64,000 nt of DNA from 0-14-0-80-60-11 sp049322355 (GCA_049322355.1 JBMORG010000010.1:62001-126000); one strand, 5' to 3'; positions 1 to 9,994 are shown, counted from the first letter of the stretch. Numbers and translations: made by a program. The notes: generated by a model from the letters alone, not told the origin.

Positions 1-1146
1 AACCTCATTCATGATCTTGCAGTAGAATTTCACCGGTTGGGACATGAACCTATAGTAATAGCTGGAGATGAAAATATTTCGATTAATTGCCAAGTTTCCT
101 CTGAAGATGGCGTAAAAGTCTTGCGTATAAGGACTGGCAAAAGGAAATCCGCAACCAAGGTTATGCGCGCTATTAACGAAATAAGGCTTTCAAATATTAT
201 TTGGAAGGAGGGGAAACATTTTTTCAATAATCATCCTTGCGATTTAATTATTTATTACTCACCACCAATATTCTTGGGACCGCTTGTTAAAAGGCTAAAA
301 AAGAAATTCCATTGTCCGGCTTATTTGCTTCTTGGTGATATATTTCCACAATGGGCAGAAGAAATGAGGATATTACGAAAAGGTTTAATATATTACTATT
401 TTAAGTTTAAGCAACGGCAGAGTTTCGAGGCGGCTGATATTATTAGGGTTCAATCTCCAGCCAACCTGCTATATTTCAAAAATAATGGACTTGATAAAAA
501 ATATCATATTGAGGTACTTTACAATTGGACCACTTTAACTAAAAAATGTCTACCAAGCAATACCTATCGTATCCAATTAGGGTTACAAAATAAAGTGGTG
601 TTTTTTTATGGAGGCAATCTCGGTGTAGCCCAAGATATCGATAATATTATTTATCTTGCGGAAAAATTACAGAATGAGCCAACAGCTTATTTTTTACTTG
701 TGGGTGACGGGAGTGAAGTAAGCCGTTTAAAAGCCCAAATAACCTCAAAAAAATTGACCAATATCTCTATACATGACCCTGTGGATCATGAAAAATATAT
801 GTCTATGTTGTCCGAATTTGATGTGGGATTGATTTCTCTTGACCGTCGCATAAAATCTCATAATTTTCCTGGGAAATTGATGGATTATATGTATCATGCC
901 AAGCCAATACTGGCCAGCATAAACCCTGGCAATGATTTGAAAGAAATGATAGAAGAAAACGAAGCTGGCTTGGTTTGTATAAACGGTGACACTGATACAT
1001 TTGCTTTTTATGCCAGAAAATTATTAATAGATAACGACTTGCGTCAAAAGTTAGGTCTTAACGCCCGTAAACTTTTAGAAAGTACTTTTTCGGTTTCAAA
1101 GGCTGCCGGGCAAATTTTATCTCATTTCAGGCCCGGATTATCATAG
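1..1146 (+). CDS. Glycosyltransferase family 4 protein (5' end outside window)
   Basis: The reading frame is open from base 1, so the N-terminus lies outside the window; the TTG at 37 is not the real start. The visible part holds the end of the first Rossmann domain and the whole second domain of a GT-B glycosyltransferase. The C-terminal half has the usual family-4 features: a glycine-rich YGGNLG turn near the domain junction, LLVGDGSE, and FPGKLMDYMYHAKP followed by an acidic donor-binding region. It resembles WbuB-type enzymes that add a sugar to an undecaprenyl-linked repeat unit on the cytoplasmic face of the inner membrane. Base composition is clearly more AT-rich than the genes downstream of 15 kb, common for transferred polysaccharide genes. 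Donor and acceptor sugars cannot be read from sequence. Confidence 0.88.
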   Translation, partial: NLIHDLAVEFHRLGHEPIVIAGDENISINCQVSSEDGVKVLRIRTGKRKSATKVMRAINEIRLSNIIWKEGKHFFNNHPCDLIIYYSPPIFLGPLVKRLKKKFHCPAYLLLGDIFPQWAEEMRILRKGLIYYYFKFKQRQSFEAADIIRVQSPANLLYFKNNGLDKKYHIEVLYNWTTLTKKCLPSNTYRIQLGLQNKVVFFYGGNLGVAQDIDNIIYLAEKLQNEPTAYFLLVGDGSEVSRLKAQITSKKLTNISIHDPVDHEKYMSMLSEFDVGLISLDRRIKSHNFPGKLMDYMYHAKPILASINPGNDLKEMIEENEAGLVCINGDTDTFAFYARKLLIDNDLRQKLGLNARKLLESTFSVSKAAGQILSHFRPGLS

Positions 1147-1403
1147 AAAAATATAAATTAACTTGAGGGGTTATTTGCTGCTTTATAGGTAATCACGGGA
1201 AAGGCTTTTCTCTACCCCTGGTTTTTCCGTTTTTTATGATTCCTTCAGGCCAGGTCAAACAGCGGAAAAGCCGCCAGGCCCAATGGTTTGGTTACCGGAG
1301 TTAGCGAATAGGTTGCCCCAATGGTAAATTGTTTTAATGCCGCGAAAAACTTTTGAAGACCTGGAACCAATTTTCGTGTAATTTCTCCGGAAAGAGAGCC
1401 AGG

Positions 1404-2543
1404 ATGAATCTACAGAACCCCATTGATTTTGTTGATCTAAAAGCGCAACAGCGGGCAATCTTGCCACTAATAATGGAAAGGATTTACAAAGTCCTATCTC
1501 ACGGTCAATATATTATGGGACCGGAGATTAAGGAATTGGAGAACAAACTGGCTGCCTACGTGGGAGTCAAGCATGCCATAACCTGCTCTTCTGGAACTGA
1601 TGCTCTGCTCATGCCTTTAATGGCCCTCGGCGTAGGCCCCGGCGATGCCATTTTTACTACGCCTTTTACCTTTATCGCCACTGCCGAGGTCATTCAACTG
1701 CTGGGCGCCACCCCGGTATTCGTCGATATCGATCCCCGCACTTTTAATATTGATCCTGATTCACTGGCAATTGCCGTGGCTAATTGTGGAAAAAACCCCA
1801 AGACCGCCAATCTAAGACCCAGGGGAATAATCCCTGTAGATCTTTTTGGACAACCAGCCGATTATGATCGGATCAATGCGCTTGCCAAACAATATGGGTT
1901 ATTTGTTTTGGAGGACGCGGCTCAATCCTTCGGCGCCACCTTGAAAGGCAAAAAAACCTGCTCCCTGGCTGATATTGCGGCAACCTCCTTCTTCCCGGCT
2001 AAACCTTTAGGTTGCTACGGCGATGGTGGAGCGGTTTTTACCAATGACGACCAGATGGCCCAGCTCTTGCGTTCCATCCGGGTCCATGGGGAAGGTTCCC
2101 ATAAGTATGACAACGTGAGGACAGGAATTAACGGGCGCTTTGATACCCTGCAAGCTGCCATTGTTTTGGCTAAGCTAAAGGTCTTTGATGAAGAGATTCT
2201 TGCCCGCCAGAGAGCGGCCCAGTCTTATAGTAAAGCCCTGCAAGGGGCAGTGGAAATCCCTTTTGTCGCTCAGGATTGTACTTCAGTCTGGGCTCAATAT
2301 TCGGTTCTCAGCGACTCACGGGAGGTGATACAGCAGAAACTGCGGGAAAGCGGGATTCCGACAGCGGTTTATTATCCTCTTCCTCTGCATTTGCAACGAG
2401 CTTTCGCCCATTTAGGATATCAAAGAGGGGACTTCCCGATCAGTGAAAGGTCTGCCGAAAGGATTTTCAGCTTGCCCATGCATGGCTATTTGGAGGATTG
2501 GCAGATTGCGAAAATTGTCCAAGTAATAGTGAATTCTCAATAA
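1404..2543 (+). CDS. DegT/DnrJ/EryC1/StrS-family PLP-dependent sugar aminotransferase
   Basis: About 379 residues. Transfers an amino group to a nucleotide-linked keto sugar in the cytoplasm, feeding amino sugars to the polysaccharide. Fold-type I signatures are visible: SSGTDAL for cofactor phosphate binding, EDAAQSFGA with the pyridine-binding Asp, and FFPAKPLG with the Schiff-base Lys. The ATG at 1404 gives the family-typical N-terminus (FVDLKAQQ) and follows a purine-rich stretch; an ATG at 1353 would add 17 atypical residues. It resembles the WbpE/WlbC group that makes UDP-2,3-diacetamido sugars, but the substrate is unproven. It lies between a glycosyltransferase and an initiating sugar transferase, consistent with one locus. 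Confidence 0.9.
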   Translation: MNLQNPIDFVDLKAQQRAILPLIMERIYKVLSHGQYIMGPEIKELENKLAAYVGVKHAITCSSGTDALLMPLMALGVGPGDAIFTTPFTFIATAEVIQLLGATPVFVDIDPRTFNIDPDSLAIAVANCGKNPKTANLRPRGIIPVDLFGQPADYDRINALAKQYGLFVLEDAAQSFGATLKGKKTCSLADIAATSFFPAKPLGCYGDGGAVFTNDDQMAQLLRSIRVHGEGSHKYDNVRTGINGRFDTLQAAIVLAKLKVFDEEILARQRAAQSYSKALQGAVEIPFVAQDCTSVWAQYSVLSDSREVIQQKLRESGIPTAVYYPLPLHLQRAFAHLGYQRGDFPISERSAERIFSLPMHGYLEDWQIAKIVQVIVNSQ

Positions 2544-2753
2544 CAGGAACATTCATAACACGGTTTTGGCTGATTCCAACTCTGGGGGAGGTCCTGGCTT
2601 CAGGCCCCCCTCCCAAGACCCTTGGGAATATTATACGCATTCTGCCGCTTTTGCGCAGGAACACGACATAACGCCAGTTAGTGAAATAATTTTCCAAGGC
2701 CAGTGGGTGCAGCAGACATTTTTATTAAAATAACTCTGTGACGGGTCATATCA

Positions 2754-4142
2754 ATGTTAAGAATTTCTAATATCCGTGTGTCTTCGTGGAAAATGCTGCT
2801 TTTCATTGGAGACCTTGGGATATATTTTCTTTCAATTATTGCAGGATATTATCTGACTTGGTCTGAAAAAATTGGATGGAGTGAATTTATTGGAAAAAAT
2901 ATACTCTATTTAATTTTAATTGGCATTATCTATTTTTTGATTATTTATACTGCTGATATTTATAATTATCAACAGGATTACCGGCGGTTTGTTAATATTG
3001 GACGAGTTTTTTTATTTTCTTTGTGCGGCACTGCTGTGGTGGCGCTTATTTTTTATTATTTAAGCCCCTCTTTTTTAGGCGGACGCACATTTTTACTGAT
3101 CCAGGCGTTAACTTTTACTGTTTTTATTTCTTGTTGGCGCGTCTTTTTTTCAATCATTTCTCTTCCTCTGCGCCTGCAAAAAAGGATCCTGATTGTCGGG
3201 GCTGGGGGTGCCGGATGCAGACTTTTAAAAGCCATACGAGAGCGACCGGCCAGTGGATTTTTGGTGGTTGGTTTTGTGGATGATGATCCAGAAAAAATCG
3301 GAACAGAGATAGAAAACTTACCAGTATTGGGGGCATCCTCTCAATTACATGATATTATTAAAAATTATCAGATTGTCTTGACGGTGGTAGCGATTACGCA
3401 TGAAAAATCTCCAAACCTTCTTAATAACCTCATTCGCCTTTCCTGGAATGGGTGTCAGGTCATGGACATGCCAAATTTTTTTGAATATCTTACAGGGAAG
3501 GTACCAACCGGGCACATTTCTGAAGATTGGATTTTTCAGTGGAATCTAAACCGCTCCCGTATATATTATCGCCGTTTCAAACGACTTTTCGATATTTTTT
3601 CTGCAACCTTTCTATTGGCATTAACTTGGCCAATAATGATCTTAATTGCTTTGGCCATCAAGTTAGATAGTAAAGGACCCATTTTTTTTCGACAGGACCG
3701 CTTAGGACAAGAAAGACAATTATTTAAAGTAATAAAATTCCGCTCCATGGTAAAGGAAGCCGAAAGTCTAGGTCCCAATTGGACCCGGGATAACGATCCT
3801 CGCATCACCCGCGTCGGTAAAATCATCAGGAAAATGCGGTTGGACGAGCTGCCTCAATTAATCAACATTTTGATTGGAGATATGAGCTTTATCGGCCCAA
3901 GGCCTTTGGCCCACGATCCGGTTATGGAGCAGATTCCTTACTTTAATTATCGTCTGCTGGTCAAACCTGGAATTACTGGCTGGGCTCAGGTCATGTATCC
4001 CGATGGTTTGGAATTGGATACTACTCATGAAAAATTGAAATTTGATCTATATTATATTAAAAATATGTGTATTTTATTGGAATTAAGCATTATTTTTAAA
4101 ACCATGCGGATTCTATTGTTTAAAAATATTTCTTTTAAATAA
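2754..4142 (+). CDS. Polyprenyl-phosphate hexose-1-phosphate transferase (WbaP/EpsB type)
   Basis: 462 residues. Starts polysaccharide repeat-unit synthesis by moving a hexose-1-phosphate from a UDP-sugar to undecaprenyl phosphate at the inner membrane. The first ~130 residues hold four hydrophobic segments, then a Rossmann-like module (IVGAGGAGC, VGFVDDDP) at about 140-260, a reentrant membrane helix (FDIFSATFLLALTW), and the catalytic bacterial sugar transferase domain with KFRSMV, RMRLDELPQL-type and GDMSFIGPRPL motifs. Length and order match the exopolysaccharide polyprenyl glycosylphosphotransferase family. The same Rossmann-like module recurs in the dehydratase at 10761. The transferred sugar is not predictable. 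Confidence 0.93.
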   Translation: MLRISNIRVSSWKMLLFIGDLGIYFLSIIAGYYLTWSEKIGWSEFIGKNILYLILIGIIYFLIIYTADIYNYQQDYRRFVNIGRVFLFSLCGTAVVALIFYYLSPSFLGGRTFLLIQALTFTVFISCWRVFFSIISLPLRLQKRILIVGAGGAGCRLLKAIRERPASGFLVVGFVDDDPEKIGTEIENLPVLGASSQLHDIIKNYQIVLTVVAITHEKSPNLLNNLIRLSWNGCQVMDMPNFFEYLTGKVPTGHISEDWIFQWNLNRSRIYYRRFKRLFDIFSATFLLALTWPIMILIALAIKLDSKGPIFFRQDRLGQERQLFKVIKFRSMVKEAESLGPNWTRDNDPRITRVGKIIRKMRLDELPQLINILIGDMSFIGPRPLAHDPVMEQIPYFNYRLLVKPGITGWAQVMYPDGLELDTTHEKLKFDLYYIKNMCILLELSIIFKTMRILLFKNISFK

Positions 4143-4183
4143 TTTTTATGAAATATTTGTCCAAATCTGTGATCTCCACTTTT

Positions 4184-4214
4184 TTAACAAAAATCCCTTT
4201 TACCCTTGTATAAT
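4184..4214 (+). promoter_or_regulatory. Candidate sigma-70 promoter before the NusG-like gene
   Basis: A perfect TATAAT at 4209-4214 follows TTAACA at 4184-4189 with a long 19-bp spacer, about 50 bp upstream of the antiterminator start. The -10 is strong, the -35 spacing poor, so this is tentative. Confidence 0.3.
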
Positions 4215-4262
4215 TAGGGTTGCAAACTAAAGTTTATTCGGACAGGTTGGTTAAACCTCAAC

Positions 4263-4808
4263 ATGAGTAGCCTCCATCCCATCACTGATTCTCCTGAAAA
4301 AGCCATCAGCCTGCCTTGGTATATTGTTCATACGTGCAGCCGCCATGAATGCAAGGTTTCATCTGGCCTGACCAAAAAAGGTTTTGAAGTTTTTCTTCCC
4401 ACAGTAAAGGTGCGTAGTCGGCGCCGGGATAGATTGCGTATGATAGAGGTGCCTCTCTTTTCAGGATATCTCTTTTTACATTCTGACCTCAAAGATTTCG
4501 ACTACTATCATGTTCTTAGACAAGAAGGGGTAGTTCGCATTTTGGGGGTCAATGGCCAATGTACTCCGGTGCCCGAAGAGACAGTGAAAAGCATTAGAAT
4601 CCTGGTAAACAGTGGCCAGCCCATTTCTCCTTGGCCGAAATTATTGCCAGGCAGGCGCGTCCGGATAATTGAAGGTCCTCTGGCAGGTGCAAGCGGGTCA
4701 ATTTTGCGACTCAAAAAAGGGAAAAGTCGGTTGGTGGTGAGTGTCGACCTTTTGGGACGGTCCCTCTGTGCCGAATTATCCGAGGAGTCGGTCGAGGTAG
4801 AGATATAA
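4263..4808 (+). CDS. NusG-family specialised antiterminator (UpxY/RfaH/LoaP-like)
   Basis: 181 residues. The N-terminal NGN domain starts WYIVHTCSRHE and contains PLFSGYLFLH, the usual RNA-polymerase-contacting strand; the C-terminal KOW domain is visible as GRRVRIIEGPLAGASG. Such paralogues of NusG travel with RNA polymerase and suppress premature termination in long polysaccharide operons. It sits inside the exopolysaccharide locus and just upstream of the export genes, so these are the likely targets; that is inferred from position. No ops/JUMPstart element (GGCGGTAG) was seen nearby, so if it is recruited by a sequence the signal is different or outside the window. Confidence 0.88.
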   Translation: MSSLHPITDSPEKAISLPWYIVHTCSRHECKVSSGLTKKGFEVFLPTVKVRSRRRDRLRMIEVPLFSGYLFLHSDLKDFDYYHVLRQEGVVRILGVNGQCTPVPEETVKSIRILVNSGQPISPWPKLLPGRRVRIIEGPLAGASGSILRLKKGKSRLVVSVDLLGRSLCAELSEESVEVEI

Positions 4809-4961
4809 ACTAATCGCCAAAGCATGACATGATTTGGTAAAGGGCTTAAGAGCGGCTTTTGATTAACTTTACGCTGGTTTTTAGAAAGATTGCATGATTC
4901 CTGTTGGAAAGCTGCCTTAATAGTTAAAAATATTTTTGTTATGCTTAAGGACTTTATTTTA

Positions 4962-5234
4962 ATGTTAAGATCTATTAAGATTGTACCATTTATTTTTGGA
5001 TTAATTGTTGTAATCTCTACAGTGATTTGTAAATATTTTCAAAGTCCAAATATATTTTTACTTATAATTTTATTAATATTAATTTGTTACCAAATCTATA
5101 CAAATAAAATAAGTAATAGGACTTACAATCTTGAAGAAACATTAGTTAATGTTTCTAAATTTATTATAATTTCAGGGATTTCAGGTTTTATAGTTGCAAG
5201 GATTTTGGGGGTTTTCTGGGGTGGATTTAATTAG
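4962..5234 (+). CDS. Small hypothetical membrane protein
   Basis: Three hydrophobic segments are predicted by eye (FIFGLIVVISTVI, FLLIILLILICY and a C-terminal glycine-rich helix ending WGGFN). Very AT-rich. Possible starts are ATG 4890, 4941 and 4962; 4962 was chosen because TAAGGA lies about 10 bp upstream. Not recognised as any family. It lies between the antiterminator and the lipoprotein gene and could be a chance ORF in AT-rich DNA. Confidence 0.4.
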   Translation: MLRSIKIVPFIFGLIVVISTVICKYFQSPNIFLLIILLILICYQIYTNKISNRTYNLEETLVNVSKFIIISGISGFIVARILGVFWGGFN

Positions 5235-5345
5235 CAATCTCTCCTTTAATCATGAGATATCTGGTCACGATTTCCCCTCAAGCCTGGTATCGAAATTATC
5301 AATTCTTTTATCAAGATTATCTTGTGTTCGAATTCCCCGTTTAAC

Positions 5346-6164
5346 GTGACAGGCCGATATCTAGCAATCGGGCTGGTGTGTTTGCTCTTTTCCTCGTGCA
5401 CTTTCTTGAGCAATCGTGATTTTCCCCGGCGCTATGCTCCATTCCGCAACGTCCATCGCGTTGCCGTTTTTCTGCAACACTGGCCGGTTTATTTGCAAAA
5501 GTCTGGTAAATCCGACTTGGGCCAAGACTTCATTAAAACCCAGACGATTTTTTTGGGGCCTTGGCAACCAGCTGCTAAATTAAACCCCCGGGCTGTAGAT
5601 ATTCAGAATATCGATAAACGCTTGATGGGAGAAATTCTCCTTGGCGTCTTGGAGAGCAAAGGCTACCAAGCTTTTCTGGTGGACCTGCCCTTTGCTGGCG
5701 AGTCCGTAACGGTGGAAATGCTGATGGCGCAATATCAGGCCATTAATCCTGCCGTTGATGCCTTCTTATTCTGTTATTATGCTCCCACCCTGTTTGTTTC
5801 CCATGACCAAGAGGCCCCCCCTGATCATGGGAAGAGGTCTTATAGCCTCTGGGAACTTGTGCACCGGTTATCCCCCGGAAGCAGCTCCGTCCTTTGGGTC
5901 GGCCAACGAGATCGGAATTCGCCTTTTAACTCCATGAGCCATGCCTTTATTTACTTGTCGCTGACTATTTTTAAGGCCTATAGTTGGCAGACGCTCTTAA
6001 CCCAAGCCGACTCCCAGGTCGGCGGAAAAGTCCGGACCTGGATTCCCAGGTGCCCCCCTGCTTCTACCGACAAAAATTACCCCGCCAGTCCCGGGATTAT
6101 CCAAAACCTGATGATTGATAATTTAAAGTGTCGTTTGCGCCGTCAAATCCCCGATGCTTTTTAA
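5346..6164 (+). CDS. Lipoprotein of unknown function in the polysaccharide locus
   Basis: Starting at the GTG at 5346 gives 272 residues with a clean lipoprotein signal peptide: a short basic start, hydrophobic core and lipobox LFSSC, so the mature protein should be lipid-anchored. A TTG at 5322 would add eight residues but no better signal. No catalytic motif is recognised in the mature part. Position directly before the outer-membrane export gene suggests an envelope role in polysaccharide export, but this is only context. Confidence 0.6.
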   Translation: MTGRYLAIGLVCLLFSSCTFLSNRDFPRRYAPFRNVHRVAVFLQHWPVYLQKSGKSDLGQDFIKTQTIFLGPWQPAAKLNPRAVDIQNIDKRLMGEILLGVLESKGYQAFLVDLPFAGESVTVEMLMAQYQAINPAVDAFLFCYYAPTLFVSHDQEAPPDHGKRSYSLWELVHRLSPGSSSVLWVGQRDRNSPFNSMSHAFIYLSLTIFKAYSWQTLLTQADSQVGGKVRTWIPRCPPASTDKNYPASPGIIQNLMIDNLKCRLRRQIPDAF

Positions 6165-6356
6165 TTATCTTCCGAGCCAGGAAAACGAAAAAAAACCTTG
6201 CAGAAATTTTAATGCTTATCTATCATATTGCTGTTTGTTTCATAAAATTCGGAGCATGAAATAAGTGACATTTAGATCAGCAAGTACGATAAGCAACAAC
6301 CTTAAATGCGCAAAATGCAATATCTTTAATGGTCCCAATAATAATTACAAGAAATA

Positions 6357-8945
6357 ATGGATTGTCCGATGTCATTTAAACAAGTTGTGAGTTTAATATT
6401 GGTATTCTTGCTTTTACTGCCATCGACCCAAGGGTGGAGTCAGAGCCAACGGCTGGAAGATCAGGCGCAAATATATCTACAAAGTATTGGACCAGGACAG
6501 GTGCCCTCCGTTCAGCCCTCTGCTCCATCTCCAATCAGGCCGGAATTGCCAAGGCAAATTCCAAGCCCCATGCCTCAGCCACAGATATTAACCACGGCTC
6601 CCCGCCTTCCTGAGGAAATCTCAGAGGTGGAAAGGCGGGCCTGGGCCCAGCGGATGTTTCTGAAACAGTTCGGTTACAGTTTCTTTTATCAGCCGCCGGC
6701 TTCTTTTCTGCCGGTGCAAACTGTTCCGGTGGGGCCGGATTATATCATCGGTCCGGGAGATACTGTAAGAATCATTATTTGGGGAAGCGTGCAGGGGGAA
6801 TACAACCTTACGGTAAATCGTAATGGTCAGGTCGATATCCCCAAGGTTGGGGTAGTGCATGTGAGCGGCCTCACCTATCGGCAGTTGCGTGAGGTGATGG
6901 ACCGGGAATTTGCCCGTCAGTATACCAATTTTCAGATGAATGTGACCCTGGATAATTTGCGCACCATACAAGTATTCGTGGTGGGGCAGGCGAGATTTCC
7001 AGGAAGCTATGCCGTGTCCTCTCTTTCCACCTTGGTGAATGCCTTGTTTGCTTCGGGTGGACCCAGTAAGTCAGGGTCTATGCGCAATATTCAGGTGCGC
7101 CGTGGCGGTAAGGTCGTTACCACCTTCGATTTCTATGGCTTCCTGCTACGCGGTGATAAGAGCCGAGATATTCGATTACAGTCCGAGGATGTCATCTTTA
7201 TTCCTCCCATCGGTCCCATGGCGGCCGTAGGAACTCCAAAATCCATGCAAGAAGTGGGACAGGCGCTGAAGACCCTGGCGCGGTTACAACTCCAAAGAAG
7301 ATCAGAAAGTGCAACACTTGGGGAAACCGCTTCTGCAGCAACATCGTCAGCCCCTTCCACTGTGCCTCCAGAGAACCCTGAACTCCGGCAATTTTGGTTA
7401 CAGAGAGAGAACCCCGCTACCTGGCAACAGGATGAAGATTTGAGAATCATCACCGGCAGGAAGACCCCCCAGGAAATTCTGGCTTATGAACAAAGAAGAA
7501 GTGAGATCAAAGCTCCGCAATTGCAGTCCACCCCAAAAAGTTGGTGGGAGGTGGAATTCGACCAAAAAGAGGCCGAGTTTGAAAGGCAATTTGGCATTAG
7601 TTTATCGGAAGCGGTCAACAAACTGGCCATGAGCCGGGGTTTGGGCTTTGAGGGGCCTGTCAAGGTACCGGGCATCTATGAGCTGAAAAACGAGCAAAAT
7701 TTGAGCGATCTCCTGCACCTGGCCGGAGGATTGGGGGACACGGCATTCAAAGGTCGGGTGCAGGTGCTACGGGTACAGGGGCATCAGGCCATGGTCCAGT
7801 TTGAGGAGGACTTGGCCAAGGTTTTATCACGACAATACGACTTTCGCATTGTTGACGGTGATTTTGTGGAAATCTTCCCCGTTTCCGGCCTGGTGGAGAA
7901 AAAGGTGGCCATTGCGGGAGCCGTTAAGAACCCGGGAGAATTCGGGTTCCGGGAAAATATGCGGGTCAGCGATTTAGTTGCCTATGCGGGCGGTTTGCTG
8001 CAGCAGGCCGATAAAAGTGAGGCAGAAATCACCCGGGTGACTGTCACCCCCCAGGGGCCGGAAACTACTCGTCTCCACATTAGACTTTTTGCTGCCTTAA
8101 ATAATGCGCCCAGGGAAAACGTGGTTCTTAAGCCCAACGATTACTTGTTTATCCGACCCGTGCCTGACTGGGATATTTACCGGACCGTACAAGTTGCCGG
8201 CGAAGTAAAGTTCCCCGGAACCTACGCCATCAAGAAAGGCGAAACTTTAAGCTCTGTTTTGACTCGGGCCGGAGGGTTTACCGACAGGGCGTATTTATTG
8301 GGGGGGGTGCTCATTCGGCAATCCACCAAGCAATTGCAAAAACAACAGTTAAACGCGGCCATCGACCGGCTGGAAGCCCAAATATCGGTATCCACTTCAC
8401 TGAAAGCTCAAACTGCCTTAGAGGCCGAGGAAGCCAGGCGGGCCGAGGCTATCTTCAAACAGCAGCAAGCCCTGATCGCGGCTCTGCGAAAGGTGGAGCC
8501 CCTAGGGCGGGTGATTATCAACCTGGCCGACCCGGAAAGATTACGGGGGACTCCTGATGACATCGCCATGCAGGAAGGCGATGTTCTGAGTGTGCCTCAA
8601 GAACAACAGACTGTGAATGTCGTAGGAGCGGTCTACGCCCCCACTGCCGTTGTGTATGGCCCACATAAAACCGTAAAAGAATACATCGCTATTGCCGGCG
8701 GGCCAAGTCAAATCGGCGATGTCAAAAATACTTATGTGATCAAGGTCAACGGCTCTGCCTCCAGTAGCCGGGGAGGATGGTTGGGGGGAGGCATTAATTC
8801 CGTGGTTCTCGACCCCGGGGATACGATCGTAGTGCCGGAGCAGTTGGAAAAGGTATCTTGGCTGAAGGCAGTCAAAGATGTTGCCACCATTTTGGGGAAT
8901 ATCGCCATAACTGCCGGAGTTGTAATACTGGGATTAAGAAGGTAA
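6357..8945 (+). CDS. Polysaccharide export protein with repeated SLBB domains (Wza-like)
   Basis: 862 residues, more than twice the ~380 of Wza. A signal peptide covers the first ~29 residues (start ATG 6357 or 6369; neither has a clear ribosome-binding site). Residues ~125-215 are the polysaccharide export (PES) domain, opening YIIGPGDTVRI. SLBB domains follow at about 200, 435, 520, 615 and 760, recognisable by repeated V.VxGAVxxPGxY...AGG patterns (VAIAGAVKNPGEF, VQVAGEVKFPGTY). A helical, Gln-rich stretch separates the first and second SLBB. The C-terminal helix ending ITAGVVILGLRR is hydrophobic and fits an outer-membrane-spanning helix as in Wza. It should form the outer-membrane/periplasmic export channel. 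Confidence 0.92.
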   Translation: MDCPMSFKQVVSLILVFLLLLPSTQGWSQSQRLEDQAQIYLQSIGPGQVPSVQPSAPSPIRPELPRQIPSPMPQPQILTTAPRLPEEISEVERRAWAQRMFLKQFGYSFFYQPPASFLPVQTVPVGPDYIIGPGDTVRIIIWGSVQGEYNLTVNRNGQVDIPKVGVVHVSGLTYRQLREVMDREFARQYTNFQMNVTLDNLRTIQVFVVGQARFPGSYAVSSLSTLVNALFASGGPSKSGSMRNIQVRRGGKVVTTFDFYGFLLRGDKSRDIRLQSEDVIFIPPIGPMAAVGTPKSMQEVGQALKTLARLQLQRRSESATLGETASAATSSAPSTVPPENPELRQFWLQRENPATWQQDEDLRIITGRKTPQEILAYEQRRSEIKAPQLQSTPKSWWEVEFDQKEAEFERQFGISLSEAVNKLAMSRGLGFEGPVKVPGIYELKNEQNLSDLLHLAGGLGDTAFKGRVQVLRVQGHQAMVQFEEDLAKVLSRQYDFRIVDGDFVEIFPVSGLVEKKVAIAGAVKNPGEFGFRENMRVSDLVAYAGGLLQQADKSEAEITRVTVTPQGPETTRLHIRLFAALNNAPRENVVLKPNDYLFIRPVPDWDIYRTVQVAGEVKFPGTYAIKKGETLSSVLTRAGGFTDRAYLLGGVLIRQSTKQLQKQQLNAAIDRLEAQISVSTSLKAQTALEAEEARRAEAIFKQQQALIAALRKVEPLGRVIINLADPERLRGTPDDIAMQEGDVLSVPQEQQTVNVVGAVYAPTAVVYGPHKTVKEYIAIAGGPSQIGDVKNTYVIKVNGSASSSRGGWLGGGINSVVLDPGDTIVVPEQLEKVSWLKAVKDVATILGNIAITAGVVILGLRR

Positions 8946-9106
8946 CTTAATTTAAAAACTGATTTTATAGCCGTCGCTTTAAGCGGCTGGGACTGGTGCC
9001 TTCCCGTGGCAGTAAAAGGGGGAATCTCGCTATTCTTGGATTTTTCGCGTTGTTGACCGGCATGATTTTCTTCAACCTCAAGTCAACGGAGGTCCGTCCC
9101 GGTAAG

Positions 9107-9994
9107 ATGCGCCTGCTGGCGATGATTTTAATAGTTGCTTTATTCTTGAACTGGGCGACGGTAAACCCGGCCTGTGCTGCATTCAATCCGAGTGAAATCT
9201 TTCAGACAGGTGCAAATCAGCGATTTTTCTTTTTTGTATTTACTTTGGGAACAATTGGTTTTTCAGCCCTCTCTTATTACATCTATAAAAATAGCCCAGC
9301 CCAAAGAGAAAGGGGATACGAAATAGAATTAGGGCCGGGTGAATGGTACGTGGGTGGATACACAGGCTTGTCATATCTTCCTTCAGCAGACTGGAAGTTG
9401 AACAGTAATTTTCCGCCCGCTTACCACGATAAGGTGGCCAAAGGCGTCTTCTATGAGCCAGCAATCCTGGGAGGGGTCAAATTCGGGCGATATTTCAATA
9501 AATATCCTTGGTTTGGGATCGAAGTGGAGACAAACTTTTCTCGAAATAACCTGCGGCCAAACCAAGGTAAGATTTCTCCCCCGGTGCCGGGAGGGCCGCC
9601 TATTCTTTTTACCAATTCCGATTGGTTTATGATCTGGGTCATGCAATTAAATCTCTTGGCCCGGTATGGCTTCTTGCAGGACAAGGAAATTCCCTTCGGA
9701 CGATTGCAGCCCTATGTGGGGATTGGTCCAGGTTTTGAGGTAATTTATGGCAGCACTGACTCCGCCAAAAATCTTGCCTATGAAGGCTTGGCCGGGATAC
9801 GTTATATGTGCACCCGGAATGTTGGAATCTTTTTTGAATACAAGTTCAGTTATCAGTCTAAAGTCGAATACGAAAATATCCAAATAAATAAGGACCCAAA
9901 GGGACTTGGTCAAGGAACGGCACAACTTGATGTCCCCCATCACCGCTTCGTTGTAGGAGTTGCATACCATTTTAAAAATCTTTATGGAAATTAA
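9107..9994 (+). CDS. Outer-membrane beta-barrel protein, paralogue of the one at 14195
   Basis: From ATG 9107 the product is 295 residues with a signal peptide ending ACAA; upstream in-frame starts (GTG 8996, ATG 9062) would put a second hydrophobic segment ahead of it. The mature part starts with a hydrophobic helix (FFFFVFTLGTIGFSALSYYIY), unusual for a barrel, then alternating aromatic strands of an OmpA/OmpW-type small barrel, ending with a C-terminal aromatic strand (FVVGVAYHF). The stretch GRLQPYVGIGP is almost identical in the 14195 product. Function is unknown; both copies sit in the exopolysaccharide locus. Its last 11 bases overlap the next gene. Confidence 0.65.
   Translation: MRLLAMILIVALFLNWATVNPACAAFNPSEIFQTGANQRFFFFVFTLGTIGFSALSYYIYKNSPAQRERGYEIELGPGEWYVGGYTGLSYLPSADWKLNSNFPPAYHDKVAKGVFYEPAILGGVKFGRYFNKYPWFGIEVETNFSRNNLRPNQGKISPPVPGGPPILFTNSDWFMIWVMQLNLLARYGFLQDKEIPFGRLQPYVGIGPGFEVIYGSTDSAKNLAYEGLAGIRYMCTRNVGIFFEYKFSYQSKVEYENIQINKDPKGLGQGTAQLDVPHHRFVVGVAYHFKNLYGN

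Noticed and set aside
5321..5340. tRNA-like GTTCGAATTCCCC string
   Set aside because: No cloverleaf could be built around it; it lies at the start of the lipoprotein gene.
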